Part shown: positions 11,668-24,448 of the stretch, one piece after another | Layout of the letters: every line of letters starts with the position of its first letter | How positions within the stretch are numbered: position 1 is the stretch's first letter | Source of the DNA: Hyperoplus lanceolatus | Lineage: Eukaryota; Chordata; Actinopteri; Uranoscopiformes; Ammodytidae | Assembly (NCBI GenBank): GCA_026929865.2 | Contig: CM049404.1 | Span: 2,234,501-2,298,500, forward strand | Length of the DNA: 64,000 bases | Reading direction: 5' to 3' | Made by a program: the position numbers and the translations under genes | Notes under the pieces: model-generated | Seen by the model: the letters and a program-made list of their open reading frames with translations, nothing else | Told to the model about the DNA's origin: nothing | Database searches by the model: none

Positions 11668-11994
11668 CCATCAATTTTGATGAAGACGTCCACTTTTAAC
11701 CTATTTTAATGTTTTGAATAGACAAACACACTCTCACTTCCCCATCCTATCACATGGCTACCACAGCCCAAACCACACTGCCACCTTCAACACACCCAGG
11801 CTCCGTACTTGCAAGCTCCAGGTAGTGACTATCATTTTGTACTTCTATCTTTGTGAGCACACTCATTGGCATAATGCATTCCCTAGCCTCTTACCCTAAG
11901 CAAAACTAATTGCACTGCTCCCTAACATAATTCTAATGTGTGCTCTAAAACCAATTCTTAACCCCTCAAACAGGCCTTTGAAGAAGTGAGGACC
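11665..11994. other. No feature recognised
   Basis: Ordinary sequence with no coding or repeat signal I can name. Confidence 0.45.
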
Positions 11995-12240
11995 AGGCAG
12001 CCATTGACAGTAACGGTTGCCTGCTTGCCCGGGGCAAGTGAAAATAATGTTTGGACAAGTTGAGATTGCTTTTTGGTTGCCCGGACAGGCAAGTGGATTT
12101 TAGAGGAGTTGTCAGTAGTCTAGGCTATTTATTCACGTGTTTTAGAGTCCGCAAAACAATTTTTTCCCCGCTAACCCACACAAAATAGATATGCTATAGC
12201 CTATTTGCAATTGAGCAACTGTGCACAGCAGCCAGCAGCA

Positions 12241-12314
<74 letters not shown>

Positions 12315-13438
12315 ACTCACTCTCACACAACAGCCTGTGTGCGCGCAGTTTCGCTGTCTACGTTCCGAAAGCCGGCTCTAATTAGGCTATGCGGACCTGG
12401 TTCCGCTATATTCAAAACCCAGAAATCAGTAGGCCTAACGTTTGAGCTTATCGATACCGCTATGGAGTCCAGGAGGGCACATAATGTAATTTTAAATATT
12501 GAGTAGAGTCGGGTCATCTTCAACTAAAGTGTTGTACCTTCGACTGTGTTGAAGAAACTCCTTCAACCCGCTTCAACTCCGTCTCCAAAAAAAAAAAAAA
12601 AAAACCCGTCCGCTGAGCCGCTGCAGACGTGATCAACAAATGAGAGACTATTTAGCAAGTCCCTAAATCCATATTAAAAACTGCAGGATAATAATAACTT
12701 GTTAGCTTAAAAAAAATCGCAAACGTTCAAATGTGATGTGTTCAGGTCGGCTCAGTAAAATGATTATTAGGCAAAGGTCATCATGATGTGTTCAAATGTA
12801 ACATCAAGAAAAAATAATTTTTAGTTTTTCGCGAGAAGCTTGAAGGATACAGTTTGGGTGAAAAACTTGTTTTCCAGCAATATCAAATAATAAGCAGGCC
12901 TAAATATGGAATTATGACGTGCTTAAAGTCCTATCCTTAGCTCTGCTCATCTTATGAGCAATTAAAGCAATACTACCTTTAATCATTGTATGGCAGACGA
13001 TCACTTTTTGGCACAACGTGACCGTTTTAAATAAGTAAAATAGGTAAAATTTTTCTGAACACATTTGTGTGGAAGCTAACATTCAGCTTGACTCTGAGCT
13101 AGACTGAGTTTTCTGAGCCCCCCAAAACCAGGCCAGGTGCATGGCAAAAAGAGGCCCTATCAGGATGCTGCGGCAGGACCAAGGGCTTGGCTGTGTGTGT
13201 GATGTCTGATATCTAGGCTTATATGAATTGTTGTTGGTTGTATGTGGTCAGGATGAGACAGTAAGCAGTGTTTGCGTTGAAGAGATAAGGTTCGCTAAAA
13301 TGTATATTTTAATAAGCATATATCACTGTTTTACATTTGTTTTTTTTGGGGAAGTGAACACCACATTCGGGCAAGTAAAACATTACCTGTACTTGCCCTA
13401 TGGGCAAGTGCTTTTGAAACCTAAGTGTCAACCCCTGC
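11995..13438 (-). repeat. Dispersed repeat family A, copy 1
   Basis: Read on the minus strand, it starts CAGGGGTTGACACTTAGG (near 13438) and carries several ACTTGCCC/GGGCAAGT words. It matches the plus-strand copy at 37886-39850 over most of its length, including GTTGAAGAAACTCCTTCAACCCG-like and CAGCTTGACTCTGAGC-like blocks. The CAGGG-type end suggests a hAT-derived non-autonomous element, but I did not identify target duplications. This copy lacks the Tc1-like insertion found in copy 2. Confidence 0.65.
12244..12310. repeat. (CT)n microsatellite
   Basis: About 33 CT units inside the family A copy, then (ACTC)n. Absent at the equivalent place in copy 2 as far as I can see. Confidence 0.97.
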
Positions 13439-13439
13439 C

Positions 13440-14254
13440 AGGCATATGTCCTCACTTGCCAAAAATGTCCTCACTCTCATGGTTAAAGGCTAACACTGGT
13501 CCTCATTAAGATGCATGTACAAGTACACACACACACTCACACGTGTTGCTCCGCCTGCTCACTCCTTTATCCCACTTGTTTACTGGTTTGCTGGTCACCG
13601 CGGAATTGAAGCTGTCAATCAGAATCCCATTCTGCTTTCACATGTGGTGATTCAGACCGCCGGTTTGAAAAACAGCCTTCATGTTTGGCATATGTGTACT
13701 TTATGGCTGTATGGCATAGAGACTTGATTCACAAAACCTTTTCTGACAGCCTATGTACTTGCGGTGTATTTGTGTGCGCTCTAATATTGAGAAGTTTTTT
13801 GGGCTGGGGTGGGCTCATGTGTGACTTTAAAGGGTGTGTCATTGTCTGCCACGCCACATTTTGTTCTCTCCACTTTTGTTTTTCTCTCTGTCTCTGTCTG
13901 CTTTAAAGTACAGCAGAAATGTGCCGAATAGAATCCAGAAAAACTCATGAAGACGTTGTTATATTTTTGACAGAGTTAGAAGTAAAATTCCTGAGCCTTT
14001 TTCATACACAATATCTAATTATTCAAAACTAGGTCAAGCAGTTCTTTTTGACAATATTCAGTACAAATTATACATAGAACTAGATATATAGAGTCAAAAT
14101 AGAGGCAATCACATTATAACACATTTCCCGTATAGGAAATATTGCATGGTTTTGACCGTGTTGTCAAAGCATGGCAGCTGTAATCATATCACAGTGTAGG
14201 ATTTTTGAATATTGAAGTTTTGGAAATGTAAAAGATTTACAACTGTCACTACCA
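13440..14254. other. No gene recognised
   Basis: Unremarkable sequence. Open frames at 13228-13509, 13515-13727 and 13685-13906 show no domain. Confidence 0.45.
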
Positions 14255-14430
14255 TTTTGGATAGCCTGGTCCTACCAGACCATCATACTTCATTTCATTT
14301 CTACAAAAGGTTTGGAATCGCTCAATTGACAAACGTAAACTCACTTGAAGGCGGGTGTCTGTTGAAGTTTAAAACTATTGGATACGCCCATTCCCACTCT
14401 GGATCTGCCAACCAATTGCATAACGTTCGG
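14255..14430. repeat. Probable dispersed fish repeat fragment
   Basis: TAGCCTGGTCCTACCAGACC, followed by a Thr/Ser-rich-looking non-coding stretch with TTGACAAACGTAAACTCAC, resembles a repeat I remember from other teleosts. No second copy is present here, so the call rests on memory. Confidence 0.35.
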
Positions 14431-15017
14431 TCGTGAGAGAGAGAGATTTGGCCATACCGTTTATACTGCAGAGAAAAAAAGTTCATGTTGTGGGAGGCAA
14501 CTGTCCCTCCGAGTCCCTACAGCAACATCGCCGCGCCACACGGGGCACTGCAGAAGAGTGCTGTGCTGCTAGACAGCTACTCTACCCTCAGCAGAAGAAG
14601 TCTTACTTGTTAGCTCTGGCTGTTTAGCTTCTGTGTGCCGTCACTTTACAGGTAACAAACCAACTCTGTGTCACAGTGGCAGAGCAGCTGTTTGTTTTAA
14701 ACGGTCAAAAATATTTACAGGCAAAGGAAACTTGCTGCTGTGCGCGGCACTTCGGTGTGCTGTTGCCGTGAGGCAGAGTTGGCTTGTTTTAAGTAACTTA
14801 CTACATCATGGGTTAACTCTCGTGAGCTAACTGGCTTACACTGACATCTTAAGCATCTATTCAGGGCTTAACCCCTGTGCTGTTATTGGTGGAGGCTGGT
14901 TTTATGTTAACTTTAAAACATGCCAAACTTGAAAATATTATTTGTTGAAGCTGGAGTAAAATTATCACCTGACATTTGCACACTAGTTTATTTTGACAGC
15001 TTTTTTAAAATGAAGAT
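14431..15017. other. No gene recognised
   Basis: No coding sequence or repeat recognised up to the hAT target duplication at 15018. Confidence 0.45.
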
Positions 15018-15130
15018 GAGTATATCAGTGGTTCTCAACCTTTTTTGAGCAAACGCCCCCCCCTAACCTTACCGAGATACTCTAGCGCCCCCCCCCAAAA
15101 AACCCCCCCCCCCCCCCCCCTTGCAAAAAA

Positions 15131-15812
<682 letters not shown>

Positions 15813-16228
15813 GTTTTGGCTACATCCTCTATCAACAATAAAACATATTTTCTGTGCTGTTTTGGTTTCTTATAAGAATTATTAAAAAAAATTCCCTATA
15901 TGAGCCTGTTCTATGATAGGCAGATTTAACCCACTGTCAGGTGGCTGGTTGCATAAAAAGAAAAAACACTATCAGCATTGGTTGTAATCTATTTTTTCTT
16001 TTTAATCAATAGAAACATTGAACGTAGGTAACAACATGTGTCATTTTATAATGGAAAAAAACAGGTGCACATCACGTGAACAGCATGCACATTGTATTAA
16101 TTATGAGGTGAATAACCGTTAACTGTTCAACCAATCACGAAACAGAACGTGCACAAGGCCTAATTAGGCCTATTTAAGTTGGGGATCTAAAATGCAACGG
16201 TCATTTTGTGAAGACGCTGGATAATAAA

Positions 16229-18413
16229 TTAGTGAGAGCCCTGCGGTTGGTGGCCCGCTGCCAGCGCCTTGACGTTGGGACACTGAGACAATTTCAATTT
16301 CAATCGAAGAGCACCAGAGCTGACCAGGTTGAGACGGTTGCGATATTTTGACTGCATGTGCAGTGCTTGGCTGAATCCCTGCTCAACGAGATAGGACGTG
16401 GGGAAAGCGAGGAGGAGAAGGTGGACTCTCTCCCACAACAGAGGGAAACGCTGTCCGTGTGCTATCCACAATGCTCGCCAACTAGAGGTGCGAAACTTGG
16501 CCATCGCCTCAGCGTCATTCTGGAGGTCAATGAGGCTCTCTTGGATGGCCTCCTCGCTGCTGGCTGCGTCGTGTTGGAGCGGCTCCATCACCCAATCAGG
16601 AATGGCCAACTGGTCCAGATCGCTGAAGCGGACCTCCATATCAGCCTTGACGGCCTTCAAGTGGTCCGCGTACACCACCAGATGGTCATCGGTCAGTTCA
16701 TCCAACACCTGAATGTAAGTCATTACAGTAGGGCCTAAGTTATTTTATTGATGACAATGGCAGACTAATAATTAAGCAATATCACATGCTACAAGGCAGC
16801 GAGCCGAATGCCGAAAATAATCACAGCTGATATTCAGCACGACCTCCGGTGTTATAGGCTATTGCTTTTATACAACAGTAGGCCTACTACATTTATTTGT
16901 TAACAGTAGGCTAATCAGCGACAGCAAAAGATTCTGATTTGTTTGTTTATGAAATTATTTTTTTGACCCTGCCAACAAAAATAGATCCGAGACTGGGATT
17001 TAACTGTTGCTAAGCAACAAACACTGTGGCAGTAATAAGGAACACCTGTAGAGCGGAGTGACACATGTAGGCTAGTTAAACGTTTCGGCCAATCAGATTG
17101 TATAAATAATTATTAGCCTACCTTAGCCAAAAGTGGGAAGTTGTTGAACTGGCGCCTGCTCAAATTGTGTCCATACAGCTCCAGCTTCGCGAGGAGAGTG
17201 CGTATAGCGGCCTTTGAATGGATTAGCGTCACACCATTTCCCTGGAGCTTCAGCGACACTTCGTTCATCTTCCCAAATAAGTCGGAAAGATAGAAGACGT
17301 CGTGGCGGCAGCCCCATAGCTGGACTTTCAAAGTGTCGTCGGTCTTCTCCAGGAATTCGAGGACAGTGGGGAACAGCTCACACAGCCTGGCCAAACAGTT
17401 CCCCTTGGAGAGCCAGCGCACCTCTGTGTGGAATAGGAGGCGCTGAAAAGACTTGTCGTTCTCTCCACAAAGTTGCCTGAAGAGCCGGTCATTAAGCGCA
17501 TGGGATTTTATTTTGTTTATCGCTTTGACCGCTACATTAAGGGACTGATGGAGCGAGTCGGATATGTGCTTTGCCACCAAGTTGTGACGGTGCAGTACAC
17601 AGTGCACAGTAAGCACATGTGGCACCTGTTTCTTCAGCAGAGTCGCAAAGCCGCGGTACCTGCCAACCATAGCCGGCGCTCCGTCCGTGGCACAGGCGAT
17701 GATGTTCTCCATCGGGATGGCCCTCTCTTGCAGGAACTCGGCCAGGGCGGTGAAGATGCTCTGTCCGCGTGTGTCGGTGGTGAGATACTGCCCAAACAAG
17801 AAGTCCTCCTTGAGATACCCCCCAGACATGTAGCAAATATAGCCCATTAATAGGGCATTGTTGTCGGCAGTTGTTGTCTCATCTAACTGGATGCTGAAGG
17901 GACACGCACGCAGGGTGGCACACAGCTGCTGCTCAGTGTCGAGCGACATCTCCCGTATGCGCCGGGCAACAGTATCGTTACTGAGCGGGATGGCTTTGAT
18001 GACTGGCGCAGCATCCCGCTCCATGTTGATATTGCTTCTTTTATTGCCGGAATTACCAAAGACTCACCCACAGTGAACGGTAAGCCAGACTTAGCAATTA
18101 ATAAAGCGATGTTGTAGGACGCCACCAACCCGCTTTCGCTTTGATTGACGTTCCGGGCGAACAGAGAGTTGATGGTGGGCCGTCTTGAATGTTGATCCCT
18201 CAGAGACTTAAAGTAGGATGGATCTTTAGCTGATTTTTCCGGATGTTTTTTCACTAAATGTTCCTGTAGTCGCAAGGGTGTCATGGCCTCATTAGAGAAC
18301 ACCTGATCGCAGAGCAGGCACATTGGTAAAGTGGTGTTCATCGGTGACGGGATAAATCCATAACTAATGTAATTGGCATTGTACTGCCGGCACTTTTTCT
18401 TGCTATCCGCCAT
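16229..18413 (-). pseudogene. hAT transposase (ZBED5/FAM200-like), two exons, one frameshift
   Basis: The protein starts MADSKKKCRQYNANYISYGF at 18413. A BED-like zinc finger follows (Cys32, Cys35, His52, His57). The frame shifts by one base near 18030-18045, after VIPAIKEA, and resumes with VIKAIPLSNDTVARRI. The DDE core has IQLDETTT and ACATDGAPAM, matching the first two catalytic Asp motifs, CVLHRHNLVAKH, and the RW motif in FHTEVRWLSKG. The first exon ends in frame at a GTAGGC donor (17121). After a 413-bp phase-0 intron and a CATTCAG acceptor (16709), the second exon encodes the C-terminal dimerisation region, with LLLLAFPTSYLVEQGFS and KYRNRLNL, ending GHQPQGSH. Apart from the frameshift it reads well, so the copy is young or was under selection. 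Domestication is possible but the TIRs argue for a transposon copy. Confidence 0.88.
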
Positions 18414-19028
18414 GTTTGTTTATGTTATGTTATTAAAGTTGAATATGTTACAATGAATTGTGTACATTTTCATTGGTTATTGAACTGTTATCCTGCGAAC
18501 TAGCGCTCATGACGTAGCTGTGCTTTGCTGCTGTCATAGGGCTGCTGTACAGGGCTTCAGTGAGCCTCTCGCGGTGCACAGCGTTTAGTATATCGTCCCT
18601 CTCCAACATATGAGGGTTGTGTCTTTAACATGGTTCTGCTTGTGTGTTAGTTAACTCCATGCTTTGGCTGATTACTCTGTGTTTTCTCCACCTCAGAGAC
18701 AATAGTTAGTTTAAGTTTGAATCTCGCTGCGCTAGCATTAGCAATATCAGTAAACGTCATTATACTAGTCTGTGATTGGCTGATTCCTCTGCCGCTAAGG
18801 CTTTGATTGGCTGGTTGTTCTGACTCAAAGACCTCTGATTGGCTGTCTGCAGAGCCTTCTCTTTTCTAAGGCTGTGACAGTCAGCAGACCGCAGAACATT
18901 GGAGAGAATAGTTAAAAAGAGGTCGAGGGGTTAGAAACATGAAAAGTTAAAATAGGCTGTTTATTTCAGGTAACCTATTTTTGCAGTCAAAAGATTTATA
19001 AGATTTTTAAGAAAGTTTAAAATATATT

Positions 19029-19063
<35 letters not shown>
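19029..19063. repeat. Poly-A tract
   Basis: About 35 A residues inside the right part of the hAT element. Confidence 0.9.
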
Positions 19064-19065
<2 letters not shown>

Positions 19066-19150
19066 AGCTCTCCTGTCCCAGCCTGGTCCCAGCGCCTCCC
19101 TAGGTTGTACGAACGCGGTACCGCCCCCGTTGAGAAACCCTGCTGTATAT

Positions 19151-19885
19151 CAATTGAAAACATGTAGGCTACACATTTGGTTGATGCTGTCATTTTTATT
19201 TTCCACTAAAGCCACTAAATCCACTGGCTTTTTCCATCTCCAGTAAATGAAGACAAATCGCTCGCTTGTTGTTTTTTCTTTTTTTACAAAAAAATAGTGC
19301 TTGTTGGTTAGTTGGGCAACGGTGCTGACAAGGACAAATGAGGATTTACCAATGAGTCATGTTGCTAAGCAGCTTTCTCTTCAGGGGCCGCATACACCTG
19401 CTTGTAAACACAGACAAACACACACATATTCCTGAGATCTCCTGTTGTTAGCAATTTTCAACAACCCCTAAGATTTAAGTGGCATATCAAGATAGACAGG
19501 TACCCTTAGGCCCTGTTTCCACCTGGGATTATGATGTGATTTCGGTAATCCGATCAAAGGTGGCCAGCTCTCAGTCCGTGTGTTCACACTTGTCTGTCCA
19601 CATGTGACTTCTTTGTCTACTTGTGATCAGATTGCATCAGATTACCTGCTCTGTATGTAAATCAACACCTACATCATTTCTGTTTGCATTGGTGTTTTTA
19701 ACCGGTGGGGTTCAAACAAGTAAAGATACAGGGCTGTACAGTGCCACAGTTTTAATCGCATTTGCTATTAAAATGCATTACGCGCGAAGATAATTACAAG
19801 TCTAGGTTGATTTAGACCAGGAGGAGCGATGCACAACACTGCATAGAGGGCTCTACATTAACACTCGCCAAATGCGGGTAAATAG
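19151..19885. other. No gene; possible MITE end
   Basis: CCCTGTTTCCACCTGGGATT at about 19511 resembles the terminus of a fish MITE whose opposite end I cannot locate with confidence. Otherwise nothing. Confidence 0.35.
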
Positions 19886-20819
19886 TAGGGCTGGCCCGAA
19901 TGCCATTTTTCAGGCTTTGAGTATTCGTTGGTTTTTCCGAGCGAATATTCGGATATTCGTTCCAGAAAAACACACCATCAAACCAACATTAATAATGCCA
20001 ATGTACTCACTGAAACCGAGTGTGTGAGCCGAGACAGCAAGCTGCGTAGTTTGTTGATGCTTTAATAACTTTCAAACGGTAGTAAAGTTGGAGTTCCTTA
20101 CTTTTTCCCGTGGAGGCAACAGCTGTTTGTCATTCCAAATCAGCTGTCCTCTGCGCCATCGTAACCCATACAGGAGCTTATCAATTAATCCAGGAACGTG
20201 CATCTTTTCTGCGATTTATAAATCCATACAAAGATCCAATATTGATAGTCTTTTGTGTCCATATTATATCCATTATTGACCGCCTATTCCCATGATGCAA
20301 GCAAGTCACGGTTGATGATGGCTGATGTAAACAAACAGCTGAGCTAAGCTAACGTTAGCATTACGCCAAGCATAAGCATTACATTTCCTTCCGAAATTGC
20401 GCTAATGTTGTGGTAGCCTATAGAGTTATTAGGAACACAATCTATTCTTCCTCCATCTCTCTCTCCCTCCTGCGCTTGGTGCCGCTTTTAGTTTGCCTCA
20501 CTCTTGTAACATCACGTAGCCTACTACATCACCGGTTGCGCAAAGGGCAGCGGCCAACTAGGTCAAACTTCAAATAATTCTATAATATATTTTTAATAAA
20601 CGTCTAATTTGTATTTTACAATTGTTTCATAACTTGTGTATCCAAATATTGTTTGCTGACAAAATATACTGCAGTTTGAGCTACCTTTGCAAAAGAAATT
20701 AAAAAAAAATGTTAAAAAAAAAAAAAAAAAAAAACGAATATCCCGAATACTGAATTGAGCTCCGACTACTAATTTAACAAACGAATACTCGGATATTTGA
20801 ATAATTTGGGCCAGCCCTA
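19886..20819. mobile_element. Non-autonomous hAT element
   Basis: Termini TAGGGCTGGCCC are inverted over 12 bp. Flanks GTAAATAG (19878-19885) and GTAAATAT (20820-20827) match at 7 of 8 bases. The subterminal regions carry CGAATATTCGGATATTCG-like repeats. A fragment of the same family is at about 50985-51245. It has an internal A run near 20717 and no transposase. Confidence 0.85.
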
Positions 20820-20827
20820 GTAAATAT

Positions 20828-21481
20828 CATAGATAGTATATAAAAGTAAAAACTCTTAGGCGAGTAAGTTATTATGCCACTTTGGCTGGTGAAAGATGTG
20901 TGCTCGCCGGGCGGCTTTTCTAACGTCTGCCTCTGATACACTCTGGTCACCACCACCAGTACACGGCTTTCTATATTAATGCAGTAAAGTTACTTTATGT
21001 GCAAACAGAATATTTCCTGTGCGCCTTCACATTAAAAGCCTGTTACTTGCCAAACACGAGTTAACTTTTACTTTTAAGCAGATGAGAACAGGAAGTTGCT
21101 GCCTTGCAGCGCACCAGTCAATAGCCGCGATTTCCGTGTTTTCAGATTTACGCAGTGAAATGAAAACAGAGGACAGAAAGCTTGTCATTTGCAATACTGG
21201 CAGATGCAACTAACGTTCACGAGGCTTCTATAAAAGCTGCATGAACGCCAGTGATGCATTTTCAACGTATTTCCACTCAGGCAGGGGGCGGCAGTTGAGT
21301 AGGAGGTCCCTAATGTGGACAAGAGTCACATTGCTGTTTACACTTCTATTTGAATGCGGACACATCGGACACAAGCAACGTAAACCACCTCCGAATGTGG
21401 TTTTGTGATCCGATCTCAATGTGTCTTCAATGCCTCCTGACAAATCACATTACAAAAAATATATAAATTATTTTGCATTTC
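20828..21481. other. No gene recognised
   Basis: It begins with a CATAGATAGTATATAAAAG motif. GATCCGATCTCAATGTGTC-type sequence near 21410 may pair with the 19511 repeat end, which would make 19.5-21.4 kb one degraded element around the hAT MITE; this is uncertain. Confidence 0.35.
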
Positions 21482-21675
21482 ATTGAGTGAAAAAAGTATT
21501 TGATCCCCTACCAATTATAAAGAATTCTGGCTCCCACAGATTAGTTCTCGTGCTTTAAAAAAAATATTCCTAATCTCAACTAGTTTCCTCTATAAAACAC
21601 ACCTGTCTCAACTTGTTGCCTGTATAAAAGACACCTGTCCACAGAGTCAATAAATTAAACTCCAACATCTCCATC

Positions 21676-23706
21676 ATGGGCAAGACCAAATAGCTGTCTC
21701 AGGACATCAGGGGCAAGATTGTAGACCTGCACAAGGCCGGAATAGACTATAAAACCATTGGCGAGAAGCTGGGTGAGAAGGAGACAACTGTTGGTGCGAT
21801 TATTTGAAAATAAAAGAAACACGATCTCCCTCGGTCTGGGGCTCCATGCAAGATCTCACCTTGTGGGGTATCAATGATCATGAGAAAGGTGAGGGATCAG
21901 CCCAGATCTACATGGGAGGATCTTGTTCAGGGCTCAACGCTAAGGTTTTTTTTCACTTGCCCGGTCGGGCAAGTGGATCTGAATTCTACTTGCCCGAAGT
22001 CAATTTTTACTGGCCCCTATACAATTTTTTTTTCTATTGTCGTGTTCAAATAATTGTTATATTTGCTCTTTATTGACAATGTATAAACAAATCATGGACA
22101 GTATTATAGATGAGTTAAGGGTCATACTGAAAGTGGAGGCTATTATTCAAATATTATTTGAGTTGGAACATTTGTAATTTTTTTGTTTCTAAACCGACAA
22201 TAACTGCAAACGAGACATGTTTTATGCAAACAAATCATGTAAAGAACTCTAACAGCACTTATTTTTATTTGTTTTACCTAAAACTTCTTTCTGCAAACAT
22301 TTTTTTAGGCCTACAACAATCTGTTTTAAAGTTTTTTTTTTCACTATAGGCTATTATTTTAATGTGTGTATGAGTGATTGAAAATTTTGATTCAAAATCT
22401 CAAAATTTGGCTCAGGCCAGGCTGTTTTGAACACTTTTCCAGTAGCTTACTTTTAAGCTTCCACTGCCTCATGGTATGTGAAGTCAGACACCTCTGGGCC
22501 ACTTATTGAGATCTATGCAGGCTGTAAAGATGCTCCTCTGATAACTGTTGCTGATGTTTGTGTTGAACTGCACATTAACTGGTAGTAGGCTACTAGCAGC
22601 AGAGCTAACGTTAGCATCCTCGCTACTACTAGATTCACGTTGGGTGCATAATGCATTAAAAAACGCGGATATTTTTGCTGCTTTTCAGACGGTCGGGGTC
22701 GATTTCACTCCATTTATAATGTACTCGTTGGCTTTTGGACTTTCTGTCACATCAACCTACTGCGTGTAGTTCTCTTCTCTACCTATCTGGGTGTGTGTGC
22801 TCATCGGTGTTGTGCCGAGTCTGCGTGTGTGTGTATCGGCAGTGAAGCCCCGCCCCCCCTTCACAAAACGGAGCGGAGAGGAGAGGAGAGAAGCAACGTA
22901 GCAGACACTACGCGCACAAAAATTAGCGTTAATGTAATAATTAGCACCAGTTAAATATGAAAATAGACCATAGATAGATTACGTGTATTTGGCGATTTAA
23001 AAAAAACATTGGTAACACACTATGCCGTAATGGATTGAAATCATGTAGTGCCCGTAAGGTCCCCCTGCTCAAGAAGGGACATGTACAGAACCGTCTGAAG
23101 TTTGCCAATGAACACCTTAACGACTCAGAGAATGCTTGGGAGAAGATGATGCGGTCAGATTAAAACAAAATCAAGTTCTTTGGTATCATAGTGACTCGCC
23201 ATGCTTGGAGGAAGAGGAATTCTGACTATGACCCTAAGAACACCATCCCCACAGTCAAGCATGGAGGTTGAAGCATTATGCTTTGGGGGTGTTTCTCTGC
23301 TAAGGGGACAGGTGGACGTCACTGCATCAAAGGAAATATGGATGGGGTACCATGAAATACTAGGTGACAACCTCTTTCTCTCCGCCAAGTCCGTAAAAAT
23401 GGGTCGTGGATGAGTCTTCCAGCACGCCAATGACCCTAAAAATACAGCAAAGGCAACAAAGGAGTGGCTCAAGAAGAAGCACATTAAGGTCATGGAGTGG
23501 CCTAGCCAGTCTCCGGACCTTAATCCAATAGATCTGTGGAGGTAATTAAAGCTCAAGTGACAGCCTCGAAAACCTTAAATATTAGGAGAGGATCTGCAAA
23601 GAGGAGTGGTCCAAATATCCTCCTGAGATGTGTAAACCTGGTCATCAACTACAAGACACGTCTGACCTCTGTACTTGCCAACAAGGGTTTTTCCACCAAG
23701 TACTAA
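21676..23706 (+). pseudogene. Tc1-like transposase pseudogene, split by an insertion
   Basis: The N-terminal part starts MGKTK at 21676, hits a stop at the sixth codon (TAG), then continues [19 protein letters not shown], the helix-turn-helix region. It is cut at about 21927 by a repeat. Coding similarity resumes near 23001 (TLCRNGLK-like) and runs with several frameshifts and stops to KGFSTKY and TAA at 23704-23706. The catalytic region reads [13 protein letters not shown]: the Glu-Asn pair expected after NPI is replaced by one Asp, consistent with a 3-bp deletion. It is long dead. Confidence 0.82.
21928..23000. repeat. Family A-like repeat nested in the Tc1-like element
   Basis: It starts CAGGGCTCAACGCTAAGG followed by ACTTGCCC/GGGCAAGT words, like the starts of the family A copies at 13438 (minus) and 37886 (plus). 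The right boundary is inferred from where Tc1 coding similarity resumes. Clear target duplications were not found. Confidence 0.6.
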
Positions 23707-24448
23707 GCAATGCTTTGATAGTGGATCAAATACTTATACTTACTTACTCAGTGAAATGCAAAATAATTTCTAACTTTTTTTTATGAGATTTTCTGGATTT
23801 TCTTTTTGATAGTCTGTCTATCACTGTTAAAATAAACCTAGCATTAAATTTATAGACCGTTCATTTCATTGTAAGTGGGCAAACTTACAAAATTAAGTGA
23901 TGGATCAAATACTTATTTCCTCCACTGTACATACGTATATGTTAGGGGTGGGAATCTCTTGGCACCTCACGATTCGATTCTAAATGGCCATCCCTAGTTA
24001 GCTTCCTTCCGGAACACTTTCAGCAGCGCACGGGCAGATATGAGCAGTCAGGTGGGGGCATGGCCGGAGCGTGCCTGAGCACGTTGCAGCATTACCATAC
24101 ATGGAAAATCGTTACGCAACGAATCCCGGAAATTTGAACAAGTTAATTCTCCACCGGCTAACCTATGTGCTTCCTGCTTTCCTACTGTGCAGACGCTTTT
24201 CTGCTTGCTCTCTCCTCCTCTTGCACTTTTTGCTTACATTCTTATTTTTCCTCGATAATAAATTTAGCAGCAGCTCCTGGATACATACAAATCAAAGGGA
24301 CTGTAATATATTTTTACTTTTATAGATACTGCAGGCATTTTTGGACACTTTTACGACCTTCTCAATAGAACGTGAGGGGGGCCTAACAACAGGACAAGCC
24401 TGTGGTGACTGGAAGCGAGGCGCTAAGCTAAAGCTAATTAGCAGCAAG

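Larger units (their letters stand above)
21482..23927 (+). mobile_element. Old Tc1-like element, interrupted
   Basis: The right terminus ATCAAATACTTATTTCCTCC followed by ACTG and TA is intact; the left counterpart (AAAAAGTATTTGATCCCCTA at 21490-21509) is degraded at its outer end. Between them lies a Tc1 transposase pseudogene cut in two by a 1.1-kb insertion (about 21928-23000). Confidence 0.85.

Noticed and set aside
16358-16738. Plus-strand open frames opposite the hAT transposase second exon
   Set aside because: They are antisense shadows of a strand with clear hAT dimerisation motifs.
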